NCBI GenBank assembly: GCA_021228405.1 | Contig: JAJQRF010000004.1 | Location: forward strand, 1 to 64,000 | Direction: 5' to 3' | Source: Pyrinomonadaceae bacterium | Lineage (GTDB): Bacteria > Acidobacteriota > Blastocatellia > Pyrinomonadales > Pyrinomonadaceae | Length of the DNA stretch: 64,000 bases | Shown: positions 1 to 6,786 of the stretch, in pieces | Layout: the number at the start of each line of letters is the position of its first letter | Position numbering within the stretch: position 1 is the first letter of the stretch | Translations under genes and position numbers: made by a program | Notes under the pieces: generated by a model | Told to the model about the DNA's origin: nothing | What the model saw: the letters and a program-made list of their open reading frames with translations, nothing else | The model's database searches: none

Positions 1-107
1 TTTAATGCTCCACTGTTGGGGAAAACTGGCAGTTGCTTTCTTTCTACTCGTTTTCAACTACTGATTCGCATTTAAGAAAATAGAAACCAAAATAGAAACC
101 AAAACAA

Positions 108-135
108 AAAAGACGGCTAAAATTTGCCGTCTTTT
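108..135 (-). terminator. Rho-independent terminator left of attL
   Basis: A 10-bp stem (aaaagacggc at 108-117 with gccgtctttt at 126-135) is followed on the minus strand by a T-rich run. It lies just beyond the truncated tRNA-Lys copy, so it is probably the original terminator of the tRNA-Lys transcript, separated from the gene when the element inserted. Confidence 0.7.
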
Positions 136-146
136 CCTTATAAACT

Positions 147-195
147 AATGGTGATCCGAGAAGGACTCGAACCTTCGACCCAATGGTTAAAAGCC
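147..195. repeat. attL: 3' part of tRNA-Lys
   Basis: This 49-bp copy of the tRNA-Lys 3' half (anticodon loop to CCA, minus-strand sense) is identical to 6604-6652. The match stops inside the anticodon stem, where 195 continues into unrelated sequence. It is the left boundary of the element and cannot encode a tRNA. Confidence 0.92.
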
Positions 196-273
196 GCCCA
201 ATTTGCAATTTCGTAAGTTCTTTGTTTTCTTCTAAATCGTTCAACCTCATAGGTTTCTGCGTTTTTGTATAAG

Positions 274-301
274 TTGCATATTTCTCATTTTTTGCTAGAA
301 T
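274..301 (+). promoter_or_regulatory. Putative promoter of the integrase gene
   Basis: TTGCAT (274-279) and TAGAAT (296-301) are separated by 16 bp. Transcription would start near 308, at the edge of the short repeats at 310-332. Proteins bound to those repeats could therefore repress the integrase. This is a consensus match only. Confidence 0.45.
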
Positions 302-309
302 TGCACAAC

Positions 310-332
310 AAGGTGTGAATAGAAGTGTGAAT
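310..332. repeat. Candidate integrase or excisionase arm sites, left end
   Basis: Two direct copies of a GTGTGAAT core (312-320 and 324-332) start 12 bp apart. The same pair with the same spacing recurs near the right end at 6518-6538. Being found only near the two ends of the element fits arm-type binding sites. Confidence 0.55.
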
Positions 333-346
333 TTTCGGAGTAAAAA

Positions 347-1663
347 ATGATGTCAAATGAAGTTCAAAAAGCGCGTAACGAAACTAAAACAATCGGTGTG
401 ATTATCCGAACCCGTCCTATCAAAGACGAAAACGGAAAAATCGTTTTGGATAAGGACGGAAAGCCTAAAACCGAAAAAGTTTTTTACGGTAGAATCGTGC
501 GGGTTGAAAACGGAAAGAAAAAGCAATACACCAAAATCGCTAAGAATGCTACCGACGCTCGAAAAGTTGCGCGTGACCTTGCCAACAAATTCGATGATCG
601 CGGAAGTTTGGGTTTTGAAGGTGACAAAATCAATTTTCAAAAGTTGGCGGCAATTTACAAGGAAAAGGAATTGCACGCGGCAAAGTTTCACGGTGAAGGT
701 GAAAGCCGCCGTAAGATTTCGGGTATCAAACATCATCAGCACGCGCATAGATGCTTGGACGTTTTGAGCAATTATTTCATCAATCGAAAAATTACCACGC
801 TCAATGCAAATGACATAAACGAGTTTAAAGCTCATAGGCTTTCGACTCCGAAAGAAAACGACAAACCGCGTTCTATTGCGTCTGTAAATCGTGAGCTTGA
901 AGTTTTTCGTTCGTGTTTGAATTTTGCCGTTCGTCAGCAATGGCTTAAACAAAATCCTTTCCGTTTGGTAAAAAACGCAGTCAACAAAGCTGATGAAGTT
1001 AAACGTGATCGAATTTTATCTTTTGAAGAAGAAATGCGGCTTTTTGCGGCTTGCGGAAAACGTGAAATAACTTACACTCGCGGCGGTCGTTTCGGAAACC
1101 GTGAAACGACTTACAAAGAAGATGATGAGCAAGCCAATAAGCGAAAACATCTGAAACCGCTTTTGATTACCGCTTTAGATACAGCGATGCGACGCGGTGA
1201 ACTGTTTGAATTGAAATGGAGTGACATTCATTTTGCCGATGGAATTATCAAAGTCAGACAAACGACAACAAAAACGGGAAAAAGTCGAACCGTTCCGATT
1301 TCTCCGAGAATGAAACAGGAATTATCAAAACTATCCGAGCAAAAACAAAATGACGATGATCTTGTTTTCGGCGTAAATGACACGATTAAGAAAAGTTGGA
1401 AAAGTTTAATAAAAACGGCACGAATTGACGGTTTAAGATTTCACGATCTTCGACACACGGGAATAACTCGTTTGATTCGCGCCGGTGTGCCGCACGCCGA
1501 AGTTATGAAAATTTCGGGTCATACACAAATGACAACTTTTTTGCGGTATCTTTCGATTACACCCGAAACTTTGAATAGTGCCGCAACGATGTTGGCGAAC
1601 TATCAAGCTCAATTTTTAAAGCCGCAAATTGAATCTGTCGAAATTTCAAACGCAGTGAATTAA
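347..1663 (+). CDS. int: Tyrosine-type site-specific integrase
   Basis: This 438-residue tyrosine recombinase probably inserts and excises the element at the tRNA-Lys 3' end. The catalytic residues are visible: Arg282 in AMRRGE, His366-x-x-Arg369 in FHDLRHTG, His392 in SGHTQ and the nucleophile Tyr401 in FLRYLS. An N-terminal SAM-like core-binding domain covers roughly residues 90-210, and an arm-binding region precedes it. The start ATG at 347 follows GGAG (337-340) at good spacing. The gene is transcribed into the element from attL, with a predicted promoter at 274-301. The family assignment is secure and the role as the element's own integrase follows from position. Confidence 0.95.
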   Translation: MMSNEVQKARNETKTIGVIIRTRPIKDENGKIVLDKDGKPKTEKVFYGRIVRVENGKKKQYTKIAKNATDARKVARDLANKFDDRGSLGFEGDKINFQKLAAIYKEKELHAAKFHGEGESRRKISGIKHHQHAHRCLDVLSNYFINRKITTLNANDINEFKAHRLSTPKENDKPRSIASVNRELEVFRSCLNFAVRQQWLKQNPFRLVKNAVNKADEVKRDRILSFEEEMRLFAACGKREITYTRGGRFGNRETTYKEDDEQANKRKHLKPLLITALDTAMRRGELFELKWSDIHFADGIIKVRQTTTKTGKSRTVPISPRMKQELSKLSEQKQNDDDLVFGVNDTIKKSWKSLIKTARIDGLRFHDLRHTGITRLIRAGVPHAEVMKISGHTQMTTFLRYLSITPETLNSAATMLANYQAQFLKPQIESVEISNAVN

Positions 1664-1666
1664 CCA

Positions 1667-1915
1667 ATGATAAAAGCAATTATTGATGATGTTACGGTAA
1701 CTTTCGAGAATGGAGTTTGGACAAGTTCAAATAGCAAATTACTTGAATATTTGAATTTGGCAACTGCAAACGAAATGCTTTCCCCAAGTCAAACTTATTC
1801 CCCAAACCTCACAAAAGAAGAATTAGCGGCATTTTGTGTGATTCGTTTCTTAGATGGTGAAATTTTAGAAATGCCTGACAATTCCGACGAGTATGTAGAA
1901 AACCGAGTTTATTAA
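1667..1915 (+). CDS. Hypothetical protein, 82 aa
   Basis: I do not recognise this protein. It starts three bases after the integrase stop, so it is probably co-transcribed and translationally coupled. It is acidic, with no signal peptide or membrane segment, and rich in Asn, Glu and Leu. Base composition matches the AT-rich element. Its position suggests an accessory factor of integration or an unknown small cargo gene, but nothing in the sequence decides this. Confidence 0.6.
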   Translation: MIKAIIDDVTVTFENGVWTSSNSKLLEYLNLATANEMLSPSQTYSPNLTKEELAAFCVIRFLDGEILEMPDNSDEYVENRVY

Positions 1916-2104
1916 AATTCAATGGCATCGTTTTGCCGCTAAATTCCCCGTTTAAACAGGTAGCATATTCTGACGCGACAATTATCATTCGTAACCTACT
2001 AAAAACGCGTCAAAATGCCGATAAACCTTAATGATGCAGAATGCAATACGCAAAACTCATTATCTTTGTATAATACATTCTAAATAAATCAAAAATCTAA
2101 AATT

Positions 2105-3499
2105 ATGGGAAGTTGGGCAACAATTTATATAGGTGATTATTCGATTGATACTGAAAAAAACACGTTAAATTCTTATTACCTAAGTATTTTTCAAGAATCC
2201 GATTTACAAATTACAAAATTTGATACCAGTAAAACCGAAGAGTTTTCTAAACATTTTATAATTGAAGAGATTGAAGAAGATGAACTATCTTCTTTGGAAA
2301 TCGTTAAACTTGTATGTCCAATCAGCATAGTCCGAGATCGTCTTAATCTTTTAGGTTTTACAAAAACTGTTTCAGAATTATGTTTTCAAGCTGGCTTAAA
2401 AATTGCGACACATTCAAAACAGGAGGATATAAAGCTTAATTCTCAATATACTTTACACGCAAATTCTGAGTTCATCCTTAATCGCCTATCAAACGAATAC
2501 GAGGTTTTGAAGTCACTCACACTTGAAAGTTGGACAAATGCCTTACCCATTGTTATGGAACTAAAACGTCAATCACGTTCAAATTATCAACACAATTATG
2601 AAGAGCATTCAGCATTAGTCAACTATATGTTTGATGATATGTTTTTTGGATTACCTTTGGGGGATTATGGTGACTACCGCCATTTGTTGCGATTGATCAT
2701 TGATGCTTTTAGTGAAAGTGACGAACTTATTTATGATTTAACTGACCTTGTTTTTGGTGGTTGGCTCGATATTGAATATCTATTTGATAACTCTGACGAA
2801 TATATCAGTCCAATTCACGATGTGTCACATAGAATAATCGTAATAACCGAAGGAAGCACCGATGCCATAATACTGGAACGATCATTAAAACTATTATTTC
2901 CTCATTTAGCTAATTACTTTCGGTTTTTAGACTTTAAAGGAACAAATATCGCGGGTGGTGCAAGTGCGCTTGCACATACAGTAAAGGCATTTGCCGGAGT
3001 TGGAATTGTAAACCGAATTATTGCCCTTTTTGATAACGATACAGGTGCTGAAGATGCCCTTAGAACTTTGAAAGGTATAAATTTGCCACTTAATATTCTA
3101 GTTTTACGTTATCCAGAAATTGAACTCGCCAAAAATTATCCAACAATTGGTCCAACTGGAATTGCACAAATGGATGTGAACGGCTTGGCTGGAAGTATAG
3201 AACTTTATTTAGGGGATGATGTCTTAAGGAAATCAGATGGAAGTTTAATACCTGTTCAATGGAAAGGTTATGTTCAGTCATTACAAAAATATCAAGGTGA
3301 AATTATTTCTAAAACAGACGTTCAAAATACATTTTGGGATAAAATAAAGAAATGTGAAGACGACCCATCTTTAATTAATAATTACGACTGGAGCGGTATA
3401 AAAGACATATTAAATCAAATGTTCACTGCATTTCATAAAATTGATGAAGATAATATTTTAAGAGCAATTTCAGAAACAGTTCAAAGTAGATTCGATTGA
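2105..3499 (+). CDS. HEPN/Toprim-associated domain protein (putative defence cargo)
   Basis: This 464-residue soluble protein starts MGSWATIYIGDYSID, typical of the N-terminal module that precedes HEPN or Toprim domains in bacterial conflict proteins. A Toprim domain follows from about residue 240. It has the conserved Glu249 in VITEGSTDA and Asp310-x-Asp312 in ALFDNDTG, the acidic residues that bind metal in Toprim nucleases. The C-terminal 120 residues are unassigned. The gene stands alone, is more AT-rich than the chromosome, and lies between the integrase unit and a bidirectional terminator, as expected of cargo. Proteins of this class are suspected of cutting or nicking nucleic acid during phage infection. 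The precise activity here is inferred. Confidence 0.75.
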   Translation: MGSWATIYIGDYSIDTEKNTLNSYYLSIFQESDLQITKFDTSKTEEFSKHFIIEEIEEDELSSLEIVKLVCPISIVRDRLNLLGFTKTVSELCFQAGLKIATHSKQEDIKLNSQYTLHANSEFILNRLSNEYEVLKSLTLESWTNALPIVMELKRQSRSNYQHNYEEHSALVNYMFDDMFFGLPLGDYGDYRHLLRLIIDAFSESDELIYDLTDLVFGGWLDIEYLFDNSDEYISPIHDVSHRIIVITEGSTDAIILERSLKLLFPHLANYFRFLDFKGTNIAGGASALAHTVKAFAGVGIVNRIIALFDNDTGAEDALRTLKGINLPLNILVLRYPEIELAKNYPTIGPTGIAQMDVNGLAGSIELYLGDDVLRKSDGSLIPVQWKGYVQSLQKYQGEIISKTDVQNTFWDKIKKCEDDPSLINNYDWSGIKDILNQMFTAFHKIDEDNILRAISETVQSRFD

Positions 3500-3614
3500 A
3501 TCATTATGCGGTTTTCGTATATTTGTTTAAGTGTGATTTAAGTTTTGATAAACTTAAACATCAGCGAATTTTTATAATAATTCACTGATGGGTTGACCCA
3601 AAAATGAAAGCCAA

Positions 3615-3643
3615 AAAAAACCGACTTGAAAAGTCGGTTTTTT
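3615..3643. terminator. Bidirectional terminator
   Basis: A 13-bp stem (aaaaaaccgactt at 3615-3627 with aagtcggtttttt at 3631-3643) has A and T runs on either side. It lies between the convergent Toprim gene and the leftward operon of the element and can serve both. Confidence 0.85.
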
Positions 3644-3646
3644 TAT

Positions 3647-3928
3647 TTACTCGTCGTTTTTTAGAAATGGTTTCGCACGAGTTTTTAGACCGAAAAGCGC
3701 ATTGTCCAGCACAGGTGTTTGCCGCTCAGAAACGGGGCGCAAACCGTAACTTTGGGCAATCGCAATCGCATCCGACGCAAAACGTCCGATGTCAGAATTA
3801 AGTTCGATTGCTGAAATTTTTGTCAAATTTTCGATGGCATTTTCCGCTGCGATTTGACCGCCGCGAATGGCATCCAATATTTGAATGACGCTTTCAATTT
3901 TTTGTTTTGGAGTTTGTTGATTGCTCAT
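3647..3928 (-). CDS. Hypothetical protein, 93 aa (last gene of element operon)
   Basis: This is a small helical soluble protein of no family I recognise. The ATG at 3928 is preceded by GAGG at suitable spacing. It closes the leftward operon that begins with the excisionase-like gene, about 45 bp after the HGG-motif gene, and ends just before the bidirectional terminator. No signal peptide or catalytic motif is visible. A role in replication control or packaging would be guesswork. Confidence 0.6.
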   Translation of the reverse strand: MSNQQTPKQKIESVIQILDAIRGGQIAAENAIENLTKISAIELNSDIGRFASDAIAIAQSYGLRPVSERQTPVLDNALFGLKTRAKPFLKNDE

Positions 3929-3973
3929 TTTTTGACCTCAAATTGTATGGAACTAAAAGACTGTTTATGCCGA

Positions 3974-4516
3974 TTAATCTATTTTAGCAAGTTGTTCTGA
4001 ATTGAAATGATGCCGCAAAGCACGATCGAAACTTGCCAATATTTCCTTATCAGCTATTTCACTGCGAACGACAAAAGTTAGCCGTTGTATCATTGCAAAA
4101 ACTTGCTGAATTGGAATGAATTTATGATGTGAAACCAAACATTCGACTTCAGCTTTCACAAATCGTGCGCGACGATCCAAAAGCGGATTTATTTCCTTCC
4201 AAATTTTTACCGATTCCTTGACACCTGACGTTTGTAACTGTTGCAGAAAACCAATAATTTGCAGATCGACCAAAGAAATTGATTCACGCAAATCAATTAA
4301 ATTTCCATCTGTCATAATTTCAGCGAAAAGCCCTACCAAACGAGTTGGTAAATGCCTTGAAAACAATCCCGATTTAAAATTTGGATGTGCAATGCCGCGC
4401 AAAGATTTACCGCCGTGAAAACGGCATTTTGACGAACCAGAAACCGCGATATTTCGGCATTTTTGGCGCGTTCGTTTCGATTGTGCATTGCATTTTCGAT
4501 TATTTTTAAAACTCAT
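3974..4516 (-). CDS. HGG-motif protein, possible small-terminase-like protein
   Basis: This 180-residue protein has an N-terminal cluster of Cys and basic residues (CNAQSKRTRQKCRN) leading to CRFHGGKSLRG and HPNFKSG. This matches the HGGxS-type module common in phage and mobile-element proteins, some of which sit where a small terminase is expected. The Cys and His residues may hold one metal ion. The remainder is predicted helical. The start ATG at 4516 follows AAGGA at 6-bp spacing. If it is a terminase small subunit, the element could be packaged by a helper phage, since no large terminase is present. The domain is fairly clear and the function is not. Confidence 0.6.
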   Translation of the reverse strand: MSFKNNRKCNAQSKRTRQKCRNIAVSGSSKCRFHGGKSLRGIAHPNFKSGLFSRHLPTRLVGLFAEIMTDGNLIDLRESISLVDLQIIGFLQQLQTSGVKESVKIWKEINPLLDRRARFVKAEVECLVSHHKFIPIQQVFAMIQRLTFVVRSEIADKEILASFDRALRHHFNSEQLAKID

Positions 4517-4557
4517 AATTTTCCTTCAAGAACAAACCGAACGTTTGAAAGGTTGAT

Positions 4558-5016
4558 TCAGTTCGGTAATGTGTTTCGTGTTTCAAGCTCGCTTTTTTTG
4601 GCTTGTGCGTCAGCGATTTGCCGTTCAAATGATGCGAGCGAATTTTGCAGTTTTGCGATTTGCGCTTCTTGAGATTTGATCGCCGTTTCAGCTTGGGCAA
4701 AGGCGTTCAGTAAATCCGCCATTCGTTCGACAGCCGTTTCCCAATCCGCACGAGCTTCGGCGTGTAAAGCTGAAAACTTCTCCTCGATTATTGCAAATAA
4801 TCGAATCTCTGCACGACGAGAAAGCAAAATTTTTTGCCGTTTTTCACGATTTAGAGTTTCAATTTGCGCGAACTTAGAATCAATCTCGTTTTCGTGATCT
4901 GTGGTCAAAATTTCGCGTTCAAGACCCGAAATTTCACGTGAAATTTCTTCAATCCGTTCGTTCATCAAATTGACCGAGTTTTGAATTTCACGGATTAGTT
5001 TATCAAAATTTTTCAT
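4558..5016 (-). CDS. Coiled-coil hypothetical protein, about 152 aa
   Basis: This is an almost fully charged, helical protein with heptad-like spacing throughout (Glu, Arg, Ile, Leu and Ala rich), indicating a long coiled coil. I chose ATG 5016 because AAGGA lies about 8 bp upstream. An upstream ATG at 5022 would put that site only two bases away. The start overlaps the end of the preceding gene by 14 bp, consistent with coupling in the operon. No enzymatic motif is seen. It might be a structural or partner protein of the element. Confidence 0.65.
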   Translation of the reverse strand: MKNFDKLIREIQNSVNLMNERIEEISREISGLEREILTTDHENEIDSKFAQIETLNREKRQKILLSRRAEIRLFAIIEEKFSALHAEARADWETAVERMADLLNAFAQAETAIKSQEAQIAKLQNSLASFERQIADAQAKKSELETRNTLPN

Positions 5017-5308
5017 TTGCATTTTCCTTAATTTTTGGAACAAAAGACGATGTTTGCGAAACCGCGTTTTCGATCTGCTTCAAACTATCAAAAAGTTGGA
5101 TTCTCGCACGTTTGACATCTCGATAATTTGAATCAGATTCTCGAAAACCGTAAGCAATTAAGCTGTTTTCGAGATTTTGCAATGCCGCAACTACCTGTGC
5201 AAACATTTCAGTTCCGCCCCAAAAGCCGTTCTCGATAACGGTTCGCGCTGTTCGATTTTTTGTGCAATCTGCGTAAATTGTGCCGATTTGTTTTGAAAGT
5301 TCAGTCAT
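5003..5308 (-). CDS. Hypothetical protein, 101 aa
   Basis: This small soluble helical protein overlaps the stop of the replication gene by 4 bp (ATGA) and is itself overlapped by the following coiled-coil gene, so it belongs to a tightly packed operon. No known motif or membrane segment is visible. It is possibly an accessory protein of replication, judged only from its position directly behind the initiator-like gene. Confidence 0.6.
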   Translation of the reverse strand: MTELSKQIGTIYADCTKNRTARTVIENGFWGGTEMFAQVVAALQNLENSLIAYGFRESDSNYRDVKRARIQLFDSLKQIENAVSQTSSFVPKIKENANEKF

Positions 5309-6015
5309 AGCTTTTCTTCAAGCTTTTTTCGAATTGCCGCGTAATCACGCCGCCCAAAGATTCCCGTTGAATGTTGACCCGTCGGAATATCGCCGACTTC
5401 GTTTGGTTGATTTTGTTTGCTAACAGGTCTTGCCTTTTTTAGCCAAGAGAGCAAATCTTGGCGCAAAGGCGATTCGTTAATTCCTTGCGCTTCTCGCCAC
5501 AATTTTAACCGTTGGAATTCTAAGGCAATATCAATATTTGGGTAAGCGGTCGTGATTTCACTCATCCATTTTTCAGAAATATCCTCGCGCGCGCTCGTCG
5601 TGTGTGTATTTTCTATTTCTTTAAAACATTCCTTTGCTTTTCTTTTAATGGGGTCAAAATTTGACCCCTCAAAATTTGACCCCTCAAAATTTGACCCCTT
5701 CCCCTCTATATCTTCTTTATTTTCAATAGTTAAACTGTCTTTTGAGCTAATCAGAATACAATATTCAAATGAATTGCCGTTTTTTCGCCGCGAAAGCAAT
5801 TTTTTTGAAATCAATGATTTGATCGCAGAGCGCACACTCGTTTCTGACAAACCGCAATTTTTTGCAAGTTGGCTGTTTGCGAGCCACACCCATTTTTTGT
5901 TCCAGCCGATGGTATATCGTGCAATCAAAAGATAGATTTTTAGCTCAGATTCGCTTAATTTTGTTAAATACACATCAAAAACGGAATTTGGAATTTTCGT
6001 GTGTTTGAAAGCCAT
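5305..6015 (-). CDS. Replication initiator-like winged-helix protein
   Basis: The N-terminal 95 residues read as a winged-helix domain of the phage replication-protein-O type (KIPNSVFDVYLTKLSESELK, then LAKNCGLSETSVRSAIKSL). A variable linker has three tandem GSNF repeats, encoded by three exact 15-bp DNA repeats. A C-terminal helical part (about residues 145-236) follows. In lambda-type O proteins the N-terminal domain binds iterons located inside the gene and the C-terminal part loads helicase. The same layout is visible here, so the repeats may be the origin of the element. It follows the excisionase-like gene and overlaps the next gene by 4 bp. Confidence 0.7.
   Translation of the reverse strand: MAFKHTKIPNSVFDVYLTKLSESELKIYLLIARYTIGWNKKWVWLANSQLAKNCGLSETSVRSAIKSLISKKLLSRRKNGNSFEYCILISSKDSLTIENKEDIEGKGSNFEGSNFEGSNFDPIKRKAKECFKEIENTHTTSAREDISEKWMSEITTAYPNIDIALEFQRLKLWREAQGINESPLRQDLLSWLKKARPVSKQNQPNEVGDIPTGQHSTGIFGRRDYAAIRKKLEEKL
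5650..5698. repeat. Iteron-like triple repeat inside the replication gene (candidate origin)
   Basis: Three perfect 15-bp direct repeats (5654-5668, 5669-5683, 5684-5698, unit tcaaaatttgacccc) occur, and the first forms a palindrome, ggggtcaaaatttgacccc, with the preceding bases. An AT-rich stretch follows at 5707-5745. Iterons inside an O-like gene next to AT-rich DNA are the classic phage origin layout. Confidence 0.6.
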
Positions 6016-6072
6016 TTTTTACGCCCCTTGCTTTGGGTCGTGTGTCGCCGCGCCAAGCTAAATTCTGATAAA

Positions 6073-6279
6073 TCAAACTTCGTTTTCTGCCAACAAAATT
6101 GCGACGCTCGAACGCCGAATCAATAGACGCGTGCCGAGTTTGTAACCACGCAGTTTGTCTTGTTGAATCCAGCGTGTGATGCACGATCTGTGGACGCGCA
6201 GAAATTCAGCGGCTTCGGTAGCGGTCATCAATTCATCTTTTGGCGGCAGTTCAACAGCAACAGTTTTTTGTTTTTTCAT
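6073..6279 (-). CDS. Excisionase/AlpA-like HTH protein
   Basis: This 68-residue DNA-binding protein contains a MerR/AlpA-type helix-turn-helix (MTATEAAEFLRVHRSCIT, then RWIQQDKLRGYKLGTRLLIR), the usual form of excisionases and small activators in integrated elements. ATG 6279 is used because the codon nine bases upstream is TTG and gives no better ribosome site. It is the first gene of the leftward operon and lies close to the right attachment site. It likely steers excision or activates the operon. Confidence 0.8.
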   Translation of the reverse strand: MKKQKTVAVELPPKDELMTATEAAEFLRVHRSCITRWIQQDKLRGYKLGTRLLIRRSSVAILLAENEV

Positions 6280-6322
6280 AATTTTCAAAGTTTGGCTCTT
6301 AATTCACTCCGCGCCGCCAAAC

Positions 6323-6372
6323 AAAAAACGACGGAGTAACTCACTTCAAAAAAAGTTACTCCGTCGTTTTTT
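6323..6372. other. Long perfect hairpin upstream of the excisionase gene
   Basis: A 19-bp perfect inverted repeat (6323-6341 with 6354-6372) has a 12-base loop and A/T runs on both sides. It can act as a bidirectional terminator that insulates the element operon from tRNA-Lys, or as a protein-binding site upstream of the operon. The rest of the gap up to the tRNA holds the short arm repeats and a second terminator. Confidence 0.75.
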
Positions 6373-6515
6373 CTAAAATTTGTGTCGCCGAAAAAACAAT
6401 TCAAGCGTAACAAATCATTCACGGTTGTGTCAACCCTTGAATCTCGCTAAACCCTTACAAAATAAGAGCTTCCTCATAGGAAGTCAGAATGCAATATGAA
6501 TCGTTAAATTTTTGG

Positions 6516-6538
6516 AAGGTGTGAATGCAGGTGTGAAT
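6516..6538. repeat. Candidate arm sites, right end
   Basis: Two copies of GGTGTGAAT (6518-6526 and 6530-6538) have the same 12-bp phase and orientation as the pair at 312-332 near the left end. They lie between the excisionase gene and attR. Confidence 0.55.
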
Positions 6539-6556
6539 TAGGAAATTAAACAGAAA

Positions 6557-6588
6557 AAAGGCTTTTCAGTCATAACCGAAAAGCCTTT
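6557..6588 (-). terminator. Terminator of tRNA-Lys, supplied by the element
   Basis: An 11-bp stem (aaaggcttttc with gaaaagccttt) lies 18 bp beyond the tRNA-Lys 3' end with a T-rich tail on the minus strand. Because it lies inside the element, it replaces the terminator displaced to 108-135. Confidence 0.75.
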
Positions 6589-6603
6589 GTTTTCTTAATG
6601 TTA

Positions 6604-6652
6604 AATGGTGATCCGAGAAGGACTCGAACCTTCGACCCAATGGTTAAAAGCC
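6604..6652. repeat. attR: 3' part of the intact tRNA-Lys
   Basis: This second copy of the 49-bp direct repeat coincides with the 3' half of the functional tRNA-Lys. It marks the right boundary of the element. Confidence 0.92.
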
Positions 6653-6681
6653 ATTTGCTCTACCGACTGAGCTATCGGACC
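6606..6681 (-). tRNA. tRNA-Lys (anticodon TTT)
   Basis: The 76 nt fold as a full cloverleaf: acceptor GGTCCGA/TCGGATC, D arm GCTCAGTCGGTAGAGC, anticodon stem AATGG/CCATT around CTTTTAA, and T arm GAAGGTTCGAGTCCTTC, with encoded CCA. Its 3' half is the integration site of the element to the left. The gene stays complete because the element brings an identical 3' part. Confidence 0.97.
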
Positions 6682-6786
6682 ACGTTGTCAAAGCTGAAAT
6701 TTATTTTCAACCTCAAACCGAATTTTTGATTTTACATATCGAAATTTAATTTTGCAAGTGCAAAGTGAAATTTTTCTCAAATTAAT

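Larger units (their letters stand above)
147..6652. mobile_element. Integrative element in tRNA-Lys, about 6.5 kb
   Basis: The element is bounded by a perfect 49-bp direct repeat (147-195 and 6604-6652) made of the 3' half of tRNA-Lys plus CCA. The intact tRNA is at the right end and only its 3' part is at the left. Inside are a tyrosine integrase next to the left end, an excisionase-like HTH gene near the right end, paired short repeats near both ends, a replication-initiator-like gene, an HGG-motif protein and a HEPN/Toprim-type gene. No capsid, tail, portal, large terminase or conjugation genes are present. The layout (integrase, excisionase, replication gene, possible small terminase, cargo) resembles a phage satellite or a minimal integrative plasmid. 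Which of the two is inference. Confidence 0.9.

Noticed and set aside
147-195. A second tRNA-Lys gene
   Set aside because: Only the 3' half is present. The 5' acceptor strand, D arm and half of the anticodon stem are missing.
353-952. 199-codon open frame opposite the integrase gene
   Set aside because: It overlaps a secure integrase and shows no domain.
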